Assembly: GCA_051453625.1 (NCBI GenBank)
Contig: JBOZIK010000001.1
Location: forward strand, 19,753,923-19,817,922
DNA length: 64,000 bases
From: Welwitschia mirabilis
Taxonomy: Eukaryota; Gnetophyta; Gnetopsida; Welwitschiales
Direction of reading: 5' to 3'
Each line of letters opens with the position of its first letter. The first letter of the stretch is position 1. Positions 48,475 through 60,667 of this stretch are shown piece after piece. Under the pieces are notes generated by a model. The model did not search any database, had not been told where the DNA came from, and was given only the letters and a program-made list of their open reading frames with translations. Position numbers and translations under genes: made by a program.

Positions 48475-51400
48475 ATATCCTCTTTTTTAATGATGTACAA
48501 AACTTGATAAATCTCATTATAAAAATCTCATCTAATTAATTAAAATAAAAAATTATACTTCAAAGAAAATCACATAATCACTGTATCCAATGATACTGAA
48601 AAACCATAATATAAGACACTTGAAATTAAATAAAAATACATAGATACATATCACTTGAAAATAATATATTAAGACATGTTAGAGATCCATTTGAGTAAGT
48701 TAGCTAAAAACACAAGAATAATTGATACTTCATCAAGTAAAATACATCATAGCAACTAATAAATAAGAATTAAAGCATGTTAGAAATGAATTTGAGTTAG
48801 TAATTTAAAAAAACTAAAGCATTAATCATTGTAGAAATGTATCTAAATGAATACTATTGATATTAGTAATTTACCAAAACTTCTTCCCCTTTTTGAATAG
48901 TAAAGAAAAGAAATATAGATTCAAGAATTTAATGCTGCCCTAACACATGTACCTCCTTGGGAGTCTAGTACTCTGCCTAAGTTTAGCCTTTAGAGGTATT
49001 CTGCTAACTAATTTTTTGGTAATAGTATAAATAGAGATATTTATAATTTTTTAAGATGTCTATCTTAGAGATGCTTATAAATATGAATACATATATAATA
49101 AAAGTTCTAGAGTTTTTTTGAAAAATCTATGACTCCCACAAGCATAACAATGATATTTCAAAAAAGATAAATATCACACATATAATTTAACTATACCAAC
49201 TACATCTAATTGTAATCTCAACTTATAAGATAAATACAATGTAAAGTTGAGAATTTAAGGATATTATGTATTTACTTACTTGATTAAAAAAGGTCCAATT
49301 TCCAAGTTCCTACACAACTTTACATGTATTTTAGTACTTAGATGTTTCGTAAACACATCTACAAGTTGATCATTTGTATTGATGTATTACATTGTAATAT
49401 CTTTATTGGAAACATGTTCTCTAAGAAAGTGATGTTAGATCTTAATGTGCTTAGTTGAATGTTGTATAGGATTTTTGAATACATTAATGAAACTCTTATT
49501 ATTAGAGTAAATAGAAATTTTACTTATGAAGAGATCAAACTTTTTGCAGGTTTGTTTCATCCATAACAGTTGTGGACAACAACATCTAGTAGTACTATAC
49601 TTAGTTTTAGTTGTTAATAGAGTAATTAAGTTTTGTTTTTTACTATTCCAAGAAATTAGGCATTGTTTAAGTAAAAAAAAAAATATTCCACTTGTGATTC
49701 TTTTGTCATCTTTACATCCTATCCAATCTACATCACAATATCCTACTAGATCAAGAGAGGAGTCCTTTGAGAACTAAATACCCCAATTACTAGTATTCTT
49801 TAAGTAATAAAAAAATTCTTTTGACAGCTATGAGCTGTGATTTCCTAGGATCACTTTGATAATGTGCATAAATTCATACACTTAATATAACATCAAGTAA
49901 ACTAGTTGTAAGATATAATAGTCTACTAATCATACCTCTATATAGCTTTTGATCCACCTTCTTATCATTTTCATCTTTGTTTAGTTTGTTGTTTTGATTC
50001 ATGAAAGTGTCTTTTCATTTGTAATCCTATAAATCATATTTGAATAGAAAATTTTTAATATATTTAACCTATGAAATAAATGTACCTTACTTATGTTACA
50101 CAACTTAAAGTCTTAAGAAGTTACTCATTTCTCTTATAAGACTCATTTCAAACTCATCCTACATAATATTAGTAAATTTTTTGTATAAGGATTCACTAGT
50201 AGCACTAAAAATAACATCATCTATATAAATTTAAACAATAATAAAATCTTTACCATATTTTCTAATGAATAATGCCACATTTAAATAACCTATTTTACAA
50301 TCATGTTTAATTAATTGACCAGAGAGCTTTTCATATCAAGCACTTGGAGATTGTTTAAAACCATAGAGAGCTTTATGTAATTTGAAGATGTTATCAAATT
50401 TTGAGAGTTAATGAACCCATTTGGTTGTTTAATATATACTTGTTCTTAAATATTTTCATTTATAAAATCACTTTTGACATCTATTTGATAAAATTTGAAC
50501 CTTTTCATACAAGCAAAAGAAAGAAGCATTCTTATTGATTTCATATGAGCCAGAAGAGCAAAGGTTTCTTTAAATTTAATTCCTTCTTAGTGATTATAAC
50601 CTTTTGTCATTAATCTTGCTTTATTTCTAATAACACTATCATGTTCATCTATTTTGTTTTTGAAAACCCACTTCGTGCCAATGACTAGTTACTAGAAGGT
50701 CTTGAAGTAAGTTTCTAAACATTACATCTTTCAAATTAATAAAGCTCTTATTGCATAGAAACCATCCAATGTTTGTCAATTTTAACTTCTTTAAAAGTTT
50801 TAGGTTCCCATTGAGAGATATAAGTTGCATAACCATAAAATTCTCTAGTATTACTTCTAGTTTGAATGCCTCCATAAGGACTTCTTATAATATTGCTTGT
50901 GGAGTAACTCTTCTTTAGTAGCCTTATTATGCTGATGAATTTTCCTTTTCTAATTCTTCTTATTTTTCTTCCTCACTATTAAATTGAACTTGAGATTGTC
51001 TAGAGGGTTTTACAATTTGCATAGAGTATAATAATCTTATACATTTATAGGATTTGATTTAATATCATTTATTTTGGCATTTATCATTTTCTCAACTACA
51101 TGAATCCTATTATTATACACCCTGTAAGCTTTACTAACCATAGAATATTCTACAAATATTTCTTCATCAACTTTTAAATCAAATTTTCTTAAATGGTTTC
51201 TTTCATTTAAAATAAAAACTTTTAAATCAAATATATAAAAGTAACTAACAAAAGGTTTTTGTCTTAACCATAACTTATAAGAAGTTCTATAAATGAATAT
51301 TTTTACTAGAACTCTATTGGAAACATAACAAGCTATATTGCTTATTTTTGTCCAAAAATGATATGGTACATTTTTGTCATACATCATTATCCTTATCATA

Positions 51401-52099
51401 TCATTAATAACTTTATTCTTTATTTCAAATAATCCATTTTTTTGGGGATTTGTTGGAGTAAGAAACTAGAATAGAATGTTAAATTGTTCATAGAATTTTA
51501 TGAACTTTGCATTTTTTAATTTGGTGCCATTATCACTTCCTATCATTTTGATCCTATATCCCTTTTGATTTTGCAACCTGATGCACAAATTAGAAAAAGA
51601 ATTAGAAGACTCATCCTTATGTGAAAAGAAAGCTACCCATGTAAAATGAGAAAAATCATCTATAATTATTAAATAATAACTTTTCTTATTTACGCTTTTT
51701 TTAGATGAATGACTAATAATGTCTAAATGTAAGAGATGTAATGGATGTTTAGTAGAGATAATATTTTTCTTATCAAATTTTAGCTTTGTCTACTTTCCTT
51801 TTTGATAAGCTTCATAGATTTGATTATTAATGTTTTTAAATTTGGAAATTTCTCTTATCAATTCCTTTATAGCCAAGATTTTAAGAAGATCTTTCTTCAT
51901 CTGATCAAGCTTTGTGCCATAGCTCTACTTCATCTATTTTACTATGAAACACTTGGTTCCAACATTAGATATATCTTACAAGATGGTAATGTAAATGTTT
52001 GATTTTATTACTTTAGAAAATAAGATTTTGATAGTATTTATTCTTTTATAACATAATATTTTTTTGTAAATGTAACAAAAACATTTTCATCATAGAGTT
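48475..52099 (-). pseudogene. F unit 1, left contig: pol relic from pre-integrase to RNase H
   Basis: On the minus strand: GAG-pre-integrase text with D-E-V-E-L-W-H-K near 51,930; integrase C-terminal part as an open frame 51399-51037 (Y-H-F-W-T-K, A-C-Y-V-S-N-R-V-L, I-F-V-E-Y-S-M-V-S-K-A-Y); RT start as an open frame 50875-50645 ending H-W-H-E-V-G-F-Q-K-Q-N (family GTKWVFxNK). The RT catalytic motif is intact as Y-I-D-D at 50,227-50,216. RNase H near 49,780-49,520 reads L-V-G-Y-C-D-V-D-W and T-S-G-I-F. Pol ends near 49,303. About 0.7 kb of 3' region without the extra reading region follows, then the polypurine tract at about 48,488-48,475. Stops are present, but this is the least damaged RT in the window. 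Confidence 0.85.
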
Positions 52100-52199
52100 N
52101 NNNNNNNNNNNNNNNNNNNNNNNNNNNNNNNNNNNNNNNNNNNNNNNNNNNNNNNNNNNNNNNNNNNNNNNNNNNNNNNNNNNNNNNNNNNNNNNNNNN
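52100..52199. other. Assembly gap, 100 N, with repeated pol on both sides
   Basis: Gap of nominal size inside F unit 1. Sequence right of it (52,200-53,500) and left of it (50,786-52,099) represents the same pre-integrase-to-RT part of pol. The first 120 bases right of the gap are almost identical to 50,786-50,905, but farther away the two copies diverge clearly. The join is therefore not between neighbours within one unit. Confidence 0.9.
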
Positions 52200-54323
52200 T
52201 CTTTAAAAGTTTTAGGTTCCCATTGAGAGATATAAGTTGCATAACCATAAAATTCTCTAGTATGACTTCTAGTTTGAATGCCTCCATAAGGACTTCTTAT
52301 AATGTTGCTAATAGAGTAACATTTTTTTCAGTTTGATCATGGTTGATGGAATTTCCTTTTTTGTTTTTTCTTCTTTTTCTTCCTCATTGTCAAATTTAAT
52401 TTAAGAATGTTTAAAGGATTAAAAAATTTACATAAGAACATAATCATCTTCCACATTCACAGGAGTTAACTTAGTATCATTTATTTTAACATTTATAATT
52501 TCCTCAACTAGTGACATCTATTATTGTATACTTTATAAGCCTTACTAATCAAAAGATATCCTTGAAAAATTCCTTTATCAACTTTTAAATTAAACTTCCT
52601 CAAATTGTTATTTTCATTTAAAATAAATAATTTTGATCTAAAGATATGAAAGTAATTAATAAAAGGTTTTCTACCTAATCATAACTCACATGAAATATTA
52701 GAAGTGAATCTTCTTATCAAAACTCTATTGGAAACGATGCACTCAATATTAATACTTATGTCCAAAAAGGATATGATATCTTTTTGTCATGCATCATTGT
52801 CCTAGCTACTTCATTGATAACTCTATTCTTTTTTTTGGCCACTCCATTTTGTTGAGGTATTTCTGGAATAAATAATTGATGAAAAATTCCAAGTTATTTA
52901 TACAATCCTCTAAACTTTACATTTTTGAATTTGATACCATTATCACTTCTTATCATTTTGATTTTGTATCCCTTTGAGTCTTGTAACCTAATGCACAACT
53001 TAAAAAAGGCATTAAAAGCTTCATCCTTGTGAACAAGGAAGGCTACCCATGTGAAATAAGAAAAATCATCTAAAATTATCAAATAATATGTTTTCTTACC
53101 TAAGATTTCTATATATGAAGGATCAACAATGTCTAAATTTAAGAAATCTAATGGAAGTTCAGTAGAGATAATATTTTTCTTACAAAAGTCTATCTTATCT
53201 ACTTTATTTTTTGATAAGCTTTATAAATCTAATTATTAATGCTTTTAAACTTTGAAAGTTATCTTACTATTTCCTTTATAGACTAGATTTTGAAAAGATC
53301 TTTATGCACCTAAGCAAGCTTCTTATGCCATATTTCTACTTCATCTATTTTGCTAAGAAAACACTTGGTTTCACTGTTAGATATATCTTGTAAGGTGGTG
53401 ATATAAACATTTGATTTATTCACACTATTAAAATAAGGCTTTGACAATATTTTGTTCTCTTATAATATAATCATTTTCTTAAACAAACAAAAAAATTTAC
53501 ATTACAATGTTGACGTACACTTAAAATATTATGTTACAAGCCTTTTATAAATAATACATCTTTTACCTCTAGTAAATTAACTCCTTTAATGGTACTAATG
53601 CCTTTGATTGGTGCTTCTTTGTTGTCTCCAAATGTTACGACTCCTTTATCTTATTCCACTAAGGTGATGAAGCTAGATTTATCTATAGTCATGTATCTAG
53701 AGCATCCACTGTTAACATACAATATGTGCTTCTTAATTATTCTGAGTGCTATTTAAGCTATAATAGCTAGCTTTAATGTTTTTATTAAAAATTTTCTTTG
53801 TTTTTCCTATAAGACATTATACCAATCTACTGGTCCTTTTGGCATTGTTAGTATAAGAACTAGGTTTTCTGAAGATAAGTAATTGTTTAAATTCTTTTCT
53901 TGTTTATAAGATTCTTCATGAGTATAGAGTAAATTTTTCATCTTAATACATATCCTTTTTAGTCTAATAAACTCTTTTGAAATTAGTTCATACCTTTCTT
54001 AAATATCCAAATTTGTGTCATCTTTACTATCTAATTCATCTTCTTCTCTTATCTCATCTTTTTCTTCTTAAGAAAGTGTAATGGCCATGAGAGTAGGATA
54101 AGTTTCTTCATTTGATATTTTTATCCCTATTTTAGTCTTTGCATGTTCTTCATCTTTATTTCTCTAAATATGAAACTCATAATATATTAAAAACATCTAT
54201 ATCCTCATCTTCTAATAGGCGTAGTTTATCCATTTAAAGAGAAAAGATTTAACAAATGGCATTTCTTTCATTGTTCACTCAATAAAATTACTCCTTTTTA
54301 TGAGTACCCATTTTGATACCACT
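52200..54323 (-). pseudogene. F unit 1, right contig: primer site, shortened gag, protease, integrase
   Basis: On the minus strand: primer site 54,321-54,307; Gag N-terminus with N-Y-A-Y-W-K near 54,230; then a direct jump to acidic C-terminal Gag text (E-E-K-D-E-I-R-E-E-D-E-L-D near 54,050), so central Gag and the first knuckle are gone; the second knuckle is gone as well. The protease near 53,715-53,640 reads V-N-S-G-C-S-R-Y-M-T, with the usual Asp of DSG changed to Asn. Integrase: an open frame 53082-52894 with D-D-F-S-Y-F-T-W and R-S-D-N-G (second catalytic Asp), then P-Q-Q-N-G-V-A near 52,860, where the catalytic Glu reads Lys. It runs into the gap at the start of RT. Confidence 0.85.
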
Positions 54324-55853
54324 TCAAAATCATTAAACTCAAATGGAAGGGGTGAATGAGTTCCACCAAATAAAAATTAAACTAATAACAAAATAATAAT
54401 CCATAATAAAAGCACCTTACCAAATAATGTGATTCCCCAACCTGGGTATGTCCACTCATAGAGGGTAGCTTATACTCTCACCTCTAGATATTCTTAACCT
54501 ACAAGAAAATAGTGCTTTTCTAGCACATTACTAATATAATAACAAATGAGAATATTCTTATAAGATAACACTATCTTCCCCTTAAGGGAATAGTGATCTT
54601 CATAGGCGCATCACAAATATTTACAATAGTGAAATTCTCCTCACAATAAAGTACTCTCTTTCTCATAAGGGAATAATGGTTTTATGACTTACTAATAACC
54701 TTACACTAAAAAAGTTCCTAAAAGCACAATCTCAAATGCACACCCCTACAAAGATTACCTTATAAAGCATTTGATATTCAAGAATGGACTTATCACAATG
54801 GACTTATAACAATATTTAATAATAAGATAGCCCACGATGTAAAATCAAAAGTACAATATAACAACAAGCCTAAAGGATATTTCTTTGATAAATATTTGAG
54901 CTCCTTGGTGTAATTGTTATATTCATGAGTATGAATGAAGATAATAGCAATGTAGATCCAAGATCAAATGATAAATAAAAGCTCTTTGCAAATGATGCCT
55001 TTGCTTCTTCATGAGAAGCTCCTTACACTAATGTGTTCTTTGTTCTTGATTTGATCATTATGTGATAAGATTCAAAAGCTGAGTCTTTGTTGTTATTCCA
55101 AGAATTCCTTTTTATTTTGTGACATTGAGTCTTTATACTAGCAAAAAATATCTAGTCATTTGAGCTTGAAAGATAGAATTTAATTTTGTAATCATCATGA
55201 AATGGATACAAAATATCTAGGCATTAGGTGCATAACTTTGGTTTTTATTGATTTAAACTTTAATTTAAGAAGTCTTTACTTTTGTAGATGTTTATTAACA
55301 GTTAGATGTCTTTACCTTGGTAGATGTATTCAATTAACTTATCTAATTTTAATGAATTTTACTCTATAGTATGCTCAGACCTTCTTAATCACAAATCCAT
55401 GATGTACAAGTTCATAGCTCAACTAAAATACAATATGTTCAAATATCAAATTGACTTTATTACCTATTTTAGCTTAGTATAGATATCTTCAAATATAAAT
55501 GGATTCATCTATGTTAGGTTAAACTTTTAGCTCAGTCTTCTTAAATACGATAGTCATCTTTTACTTAGTCTTCGTAAATATGATAGTCATCTTTAACCTA
55601 TGACTTGAGTTCTAGCATATTAGAGGCGTATTCAATTTACTAGATGTCTTCATTCGATATGTCTCCAATTTTTCATATGTCTCCAAAAAATTGATTCTAT
55701 ATTTGACTAATTGATCATTTTCATGAAATGTTATCTTTTGAAATACATCATGGTTTAAGGCCTATCAATGTTTGATGCTTTTGGCATTAACTTGTTTACA
55801 CATTAACATAAAATATTTGACAAGTGAAATCATCAAAACTAGATTTACCAACA
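54324..55853 (-). repeat. LTR2 of F (shared)
   Basis: About 1.53 kb. Left neighbour is a reverse primer site (CCCATTTTGATACCA, 54,307-54,321); right neighbour is a reverse polypurine tract (ATCTCTCCATTTTT from 55,854). One LTR therefore borders two internal regions. It contains a local duplication of about 30 bases at 55,532-55,600 (TATGATAGTCATCTTT words). Confidence 0.9.
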
Positions 55854-58800
55854 ATCTCTCCATTTTTGATGATCTCCAAGACTTGGCAAGTCTCATTAGA
55901 ACAATCTCATCTAATCAATTAAAATCAAACATTTATACTCTTATTAAATGCACTTAATCACTGTGTCTAATGATATTGGAAAATCATGATGTAATCCACT
56001 TGAAATTATATAAAAATACATAGTTATATGTCACTTGAAAAAAATATATTAATACATGTTAGAGACCTATTTAATCAATTTATCTAATAAGAATCAAAGC
56101 ATGTCAAAAATAAAATTGAATTAGCAATATATTCATGAAAAATAGAGTATTAAACATTGTAGAAATGTGACCTACTGAATATGATTGATAGTATGAATTT
56201 GCTAAAACTTCTTCCCCTTTTCAGATAACAGAGAAAATGAAATATAGATTTAAGAATCTGATGCACCCCCTACACATGTGCCTCCCAGAGAGTCTAGCAC
56301 GATCCCTAAGTTTGTGCCTTTATATGTATTAGCTAATGTCTTTCTAACCATTTTCCAATACTAGTATAGAAAAAGATGTCTATAATTCCTTAATAAAACT
56401 ATCTTAAAGATGTCTACAAACATGCATACATCTGTAATGAAAGTTCTATATTTTTTGAAAAGATCTATAACTACTATAAGCAAAATAATGCTATTTCGAA
56501 AAAAGATAAATATCACACACATAATTTAACTTTACTAACTACACCTAATTGCAATCTCCACTTATAAGATAAATACAATGTGGAGTTAAGAATTTAAGCA
56601 TACTACCTATTTACTTACCTAATTGGGTAAGGCCCAATTCCCAAGTTCCTACATAATTTTACATATCTTTTAGTACTTAGATATTTTGTAAATGCATCTA
56701 CAAGTGAATCATATATACTGATCTATTGCATTATACTATCTCTACTCTAAATATGTTCTCTAAGAAAGTGATATTAGATCTTAGTATGCTTAGTTCTTAA
56801 GTGTTGTATAAAATTTTTGGATATATTAATGGTAACATTGTTATTATAATAAATAGGAATGCTATCCATATAGAGATCAAAATCTTTCAACATCTATTTC
56901 ATCCATAGAAATTATGCCCAGGAACTTCCAACAGTAATATACTCAACTCAACTATTAATAGAATGGTTGAGTTTTATTTTTTACTACTCCAAGAAATTAG
57001 GTGTTATCCAAGCAAAAAGTATGTTCCACTTGTAATTATTCTCTCATATTTGCATCCTATCCAATCTATATCAAAATACTATACTAGATCAAGGGATGAG
57101 TCCTTTGAGTACCAAAGATTCCAATTAATAGTACCCTTTAAGTCGTAAAAAATTCTTTTAATAGCTATGAGGTGTGATTCACTAAGATCACTTTGATTAT
57201 ACACATAAATTATATACTTTACATAATGTCATGTCGACTAGTTATAAGATATAATAGACTACTAATCTTACCTCTATATAGCTTTTGATCCACATTCTTA
57301 CCATGTTCATCTTTGTCTAGTTTGGTGTTTTGATCCATGAGATTGTCTTTTCCTTGGTAATCTTATAAATCATATTTAACTAGGAAAATTTTGATATATT
57401 TAGGTATGAAATAAATGCATCTTCCTTATGTTGCATAATTCAAAGTCCCAGGAAGTTGCTTATTTTTTTCATAAGACTCATTTCAATTCATCCTGCATAA
57501 TCTTAGCAAATTTCTTTCACAAGGATTTATCAGTACTAAAATTTTTATCATATATATAAATTTAAATAATAATAAAATCTTTACAATCTTTTATAATGAG
57601 TAATGTGATATCTGAAGTATATACTTGAAAATCATTTTCAATTAAATGATAAAGATTTTTTTCATATCAAGCTATTAGGACTTCTTTAAGATAACAAAAA
57701 GCCTTCTTTAATTTATAGTTATGATCAAATTTTTGAGATTTAGTGAATCCATCTGGTTGTTTAACATATACTTATTCTTAAAGATTTTCATTGATAAAAA
57801 CACTTTTGACATCCATTTTATAAAGTTTGAATCCTTTCTTATAAGTAAAGGCTAAAAGAATTCTTATTGATTTCATACATGCCACAGAAGGAAAGGTCTC
57901 TTCAAAGTCAATTTCTTATTGTTGCTTGTAACCTTTTACCACTAATATTACCTTGTTTCTAATAACACTATCATATTTATCTATTTTTTCCCTAAAACCT
58001 CACTTAGTGCTAATGACTAATCTATTAGAAGGTCTTGGAGTAAGTTCTTAAATATTACACCTTTCAAACTAATTAAGCTCTTCTTGCATATCAAACATTC
58101 AATGTTCATATTTTTAGCTTCTTTGAAAGTTTTAGGTTTAACTTGAGAGGTATAAGCTATATAACAATAACATTCTTGAGTATGACTTCCAGTTTAAATG
58201 TTTGCATAAGGAATTTCTATAATGTTGCTAATAAAGTAACTCATTTTTAGTCTAATCATGGTTGATGGATTTTCCTTTTCTATTTCTTCTTCCTTTTTCC
58301 CTCACAGTCAGATTAAATTTAAGGATGTCTATAAGATTAAATAATTTGAACAAGAATATAATCATCTTTCTCATCTATATAATCTGACTCAATATCATTG
58401 ATTTTAACATTTATAGATTTCTCAACTAGATGGGTTTTATTATTTTACACCTGTAAGCCTTAATAACCATAGAATACCCTAGAAAAATTCCTTCATCAAC
58501 TTTTGAATCAAACTTCCTCAAATTATCCTTTTCATTTAAAATAAATAATTTTGATCCAAATGAATAAAAGTAATTAATAAAAGCTTTTCTACCTGGTCAT
58601 AACTTATATGAAGTCTTAGAAGTGAAATTACTTACTAGAACTCTTTTGGAAACATAGACTACTGTATTGATTACTTTTACCCAAAAATGATATGGTACCT
58701 TTTTATCATGCATCATTGTCTTGGCCATTTCATTAAGAACTCTATTATTTCTTTCAACTAATCCATTTTGTTGGGGTGTTTTTAAAGTAGAGAATTAATG

Positions 58801-60667
58801 TAGAATATCAAGTTGTTCATAGAATTCCCTAAATTATGAATTTTTAAATTTAGTGCTATTATCACTTTTATAATTTTGATCTCATATCCATTTTGGTTTT
58901 GTAACTTGATGCACAACCTAGAAAAGGCATTAAAAGCCTCATCCTTATGAAAAATGAAGAATATCCATGTTGAAATGAGAAAAATCATTTATAATTATTA
59001 AATAATAACTATTTTCACTTAAGCATTTTATAGATGAAGAAAGAATAATGTCTAAATGTAAGAGATCTAATGCGCATTTAGTAGAGATAATATTTTTCTT
59101 ACTAAATTTTACCTTTATCTACTTTCCTTTTTAACAAGCTTCATAGATCTAATTAAGAATGCTTTTAAACTTAGAAAGTTATCTTACCATTTTTGTTATG
59201 GACAAGATTTTGAGAAGATCTTTATTTACATAATCAAACTACCTATGCCATAGCTATTCTTCATCTATTTGGCTAAAAAACACTTGGTTTGATTATTAGA
59301 TATATCTTGTAAGGTGATGATATAAAAATTTGATATTCTTACACCAACAAATAAGAATTTAACAATATTTTATTCTCTTATAGTACAATCATTTTTTATA
59401 AACATAATAAAAAAATTTACATTAGAGAGCTGACTTCTACATAAATATTATGTTGTAAACCTTTTGTAAAGAATACGTCTTTTACCTCTAGTAAATTATC
59501 TTCTTTAATGGTATTAATGCCTTTAATTAGTGATTCTATGTTGTCTCTAATCGTTATAATCCTTTATCTTATTCCACNNNNNNNNNNNNNNNNNNNNNNN
59601 NNNNNNNNNNNNNNNNNNNNNNNNNNNNNNNNNNNNNNNNNNNNNNNNNNNNNNNNNNNNNNNNNNNNNNNNNNNNNTATTCCACCAAGGTGATGAAGCT
59701 AGATTGGTATTTAGTCATGTGTCGAAAGCATCCATTATTAATATATCATGCATGCTTCTTCACTTCTCTAAGTGCTATTTGAGCTAAAAGAGCTAGTTTT
59801 GATTTTGGTACCAAAATTTTTCTTGACTTGTCCTATATAAAACATTGTACCAATCTACTTAGCCTTTTGGCATTATCAGTATAACACCTAATTTTAATTT
59901 TTGTTAGACATTTGTACTAATAATGACCTCTATTATAACAATAATAATAGATAATATTATTTCTATATACAAGGTGTTGGTACCTAAGCTAATAGTTTCA
60001 TTTGTTAAGTAAGAAGGTTGATGTGCTTATTATAGCTTCATTATGTCCCAAGCTACTTTTGTCATTTGATTGTTTACATTGCCCAATCATAATATTCAAT
60101 GTCTTCTTTCCTTGGGTGAATTTTTCATTGATCTTCTTTGAATCAGATAGTTTCTGTCTTATAAACTTTAATTCAATGTTAGTTTATAACCTCAATTGTA
60201 AGAGCTAAGTTTTTTAAAGATAATTTATTGCTAATACTCGTCTCTTGATAATAGTCTTCTTCATGAGTATAAAGTAACTTTTTTACCTTAATACAGTATT
60301 TTATAGTTTAATAAACTTTTTAGAAATTATTTCATACCTTTCTTAAACATCCAAACCTATGTCGTCTTTACTATCTGATTTATCTTCTTTTCTTATCTCA
60401 TAATTTTCTTCTTTAGAAAGTGCAATGGTTATGAGAGTGGGATAAGTTTCTTCATATGACATTTTTATCCCTACTATAGTCTCTATGTATCCTTCATCTT
60501 TATTTTTTCAAATCTAAAACTCATAAGATTGTGAGAGCATCTATATCCTCGTCTTTCAATTGGTGCATTTTATCCATTTGAAGAGTGGAGGTCTAACTGA
60601 TGGCACTTCTTCCATTATTTACTTAATAAAGTTACTTCTTTTCATGAGTATCCACTCTGATATCACT
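55854..60667 (-). pseudogene. F unit 2: shortened gag and pol relic
   Basis: On the minus strand: primer site 60,665-60,651; Gag with the same central deletion as unit 1; second zinc knuckle at 59,949-59,908 (C-x4-H-x4-C part kept). Protease near 59,750-59,690 reads N-N-G-C-F-R-H-M-T and is cut by a 100-N gap. Integrase: open frame 58988-58782, then P-Q-Q-N-G-L-V-E-R-N-N-R near 58,775, where the catalytic Glu is kept. RT: M-D-V-K-S-V-F-I-N-E-N near 57,815 and V-K-Q-P-D-G-F; the YVDD position reads I-Y-D-K near 57,550, inactive. RNase H near 57,100-56,930 shows T-S-G-T-Y and I-S-W. Pol ends near 56,642 and only about 0.75 kb separates it from LTR2. Confidence 0.85.
59578..59677. other. Assembly gap, 100 N
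   Basis: Lies in the protease of F unit 2. TATTCCAC ends the left side (59,570-59,577) and starts the right side (59,678-59,685), again an unmerged overlap; probably no sequence is missing. Confidence 0.9.
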
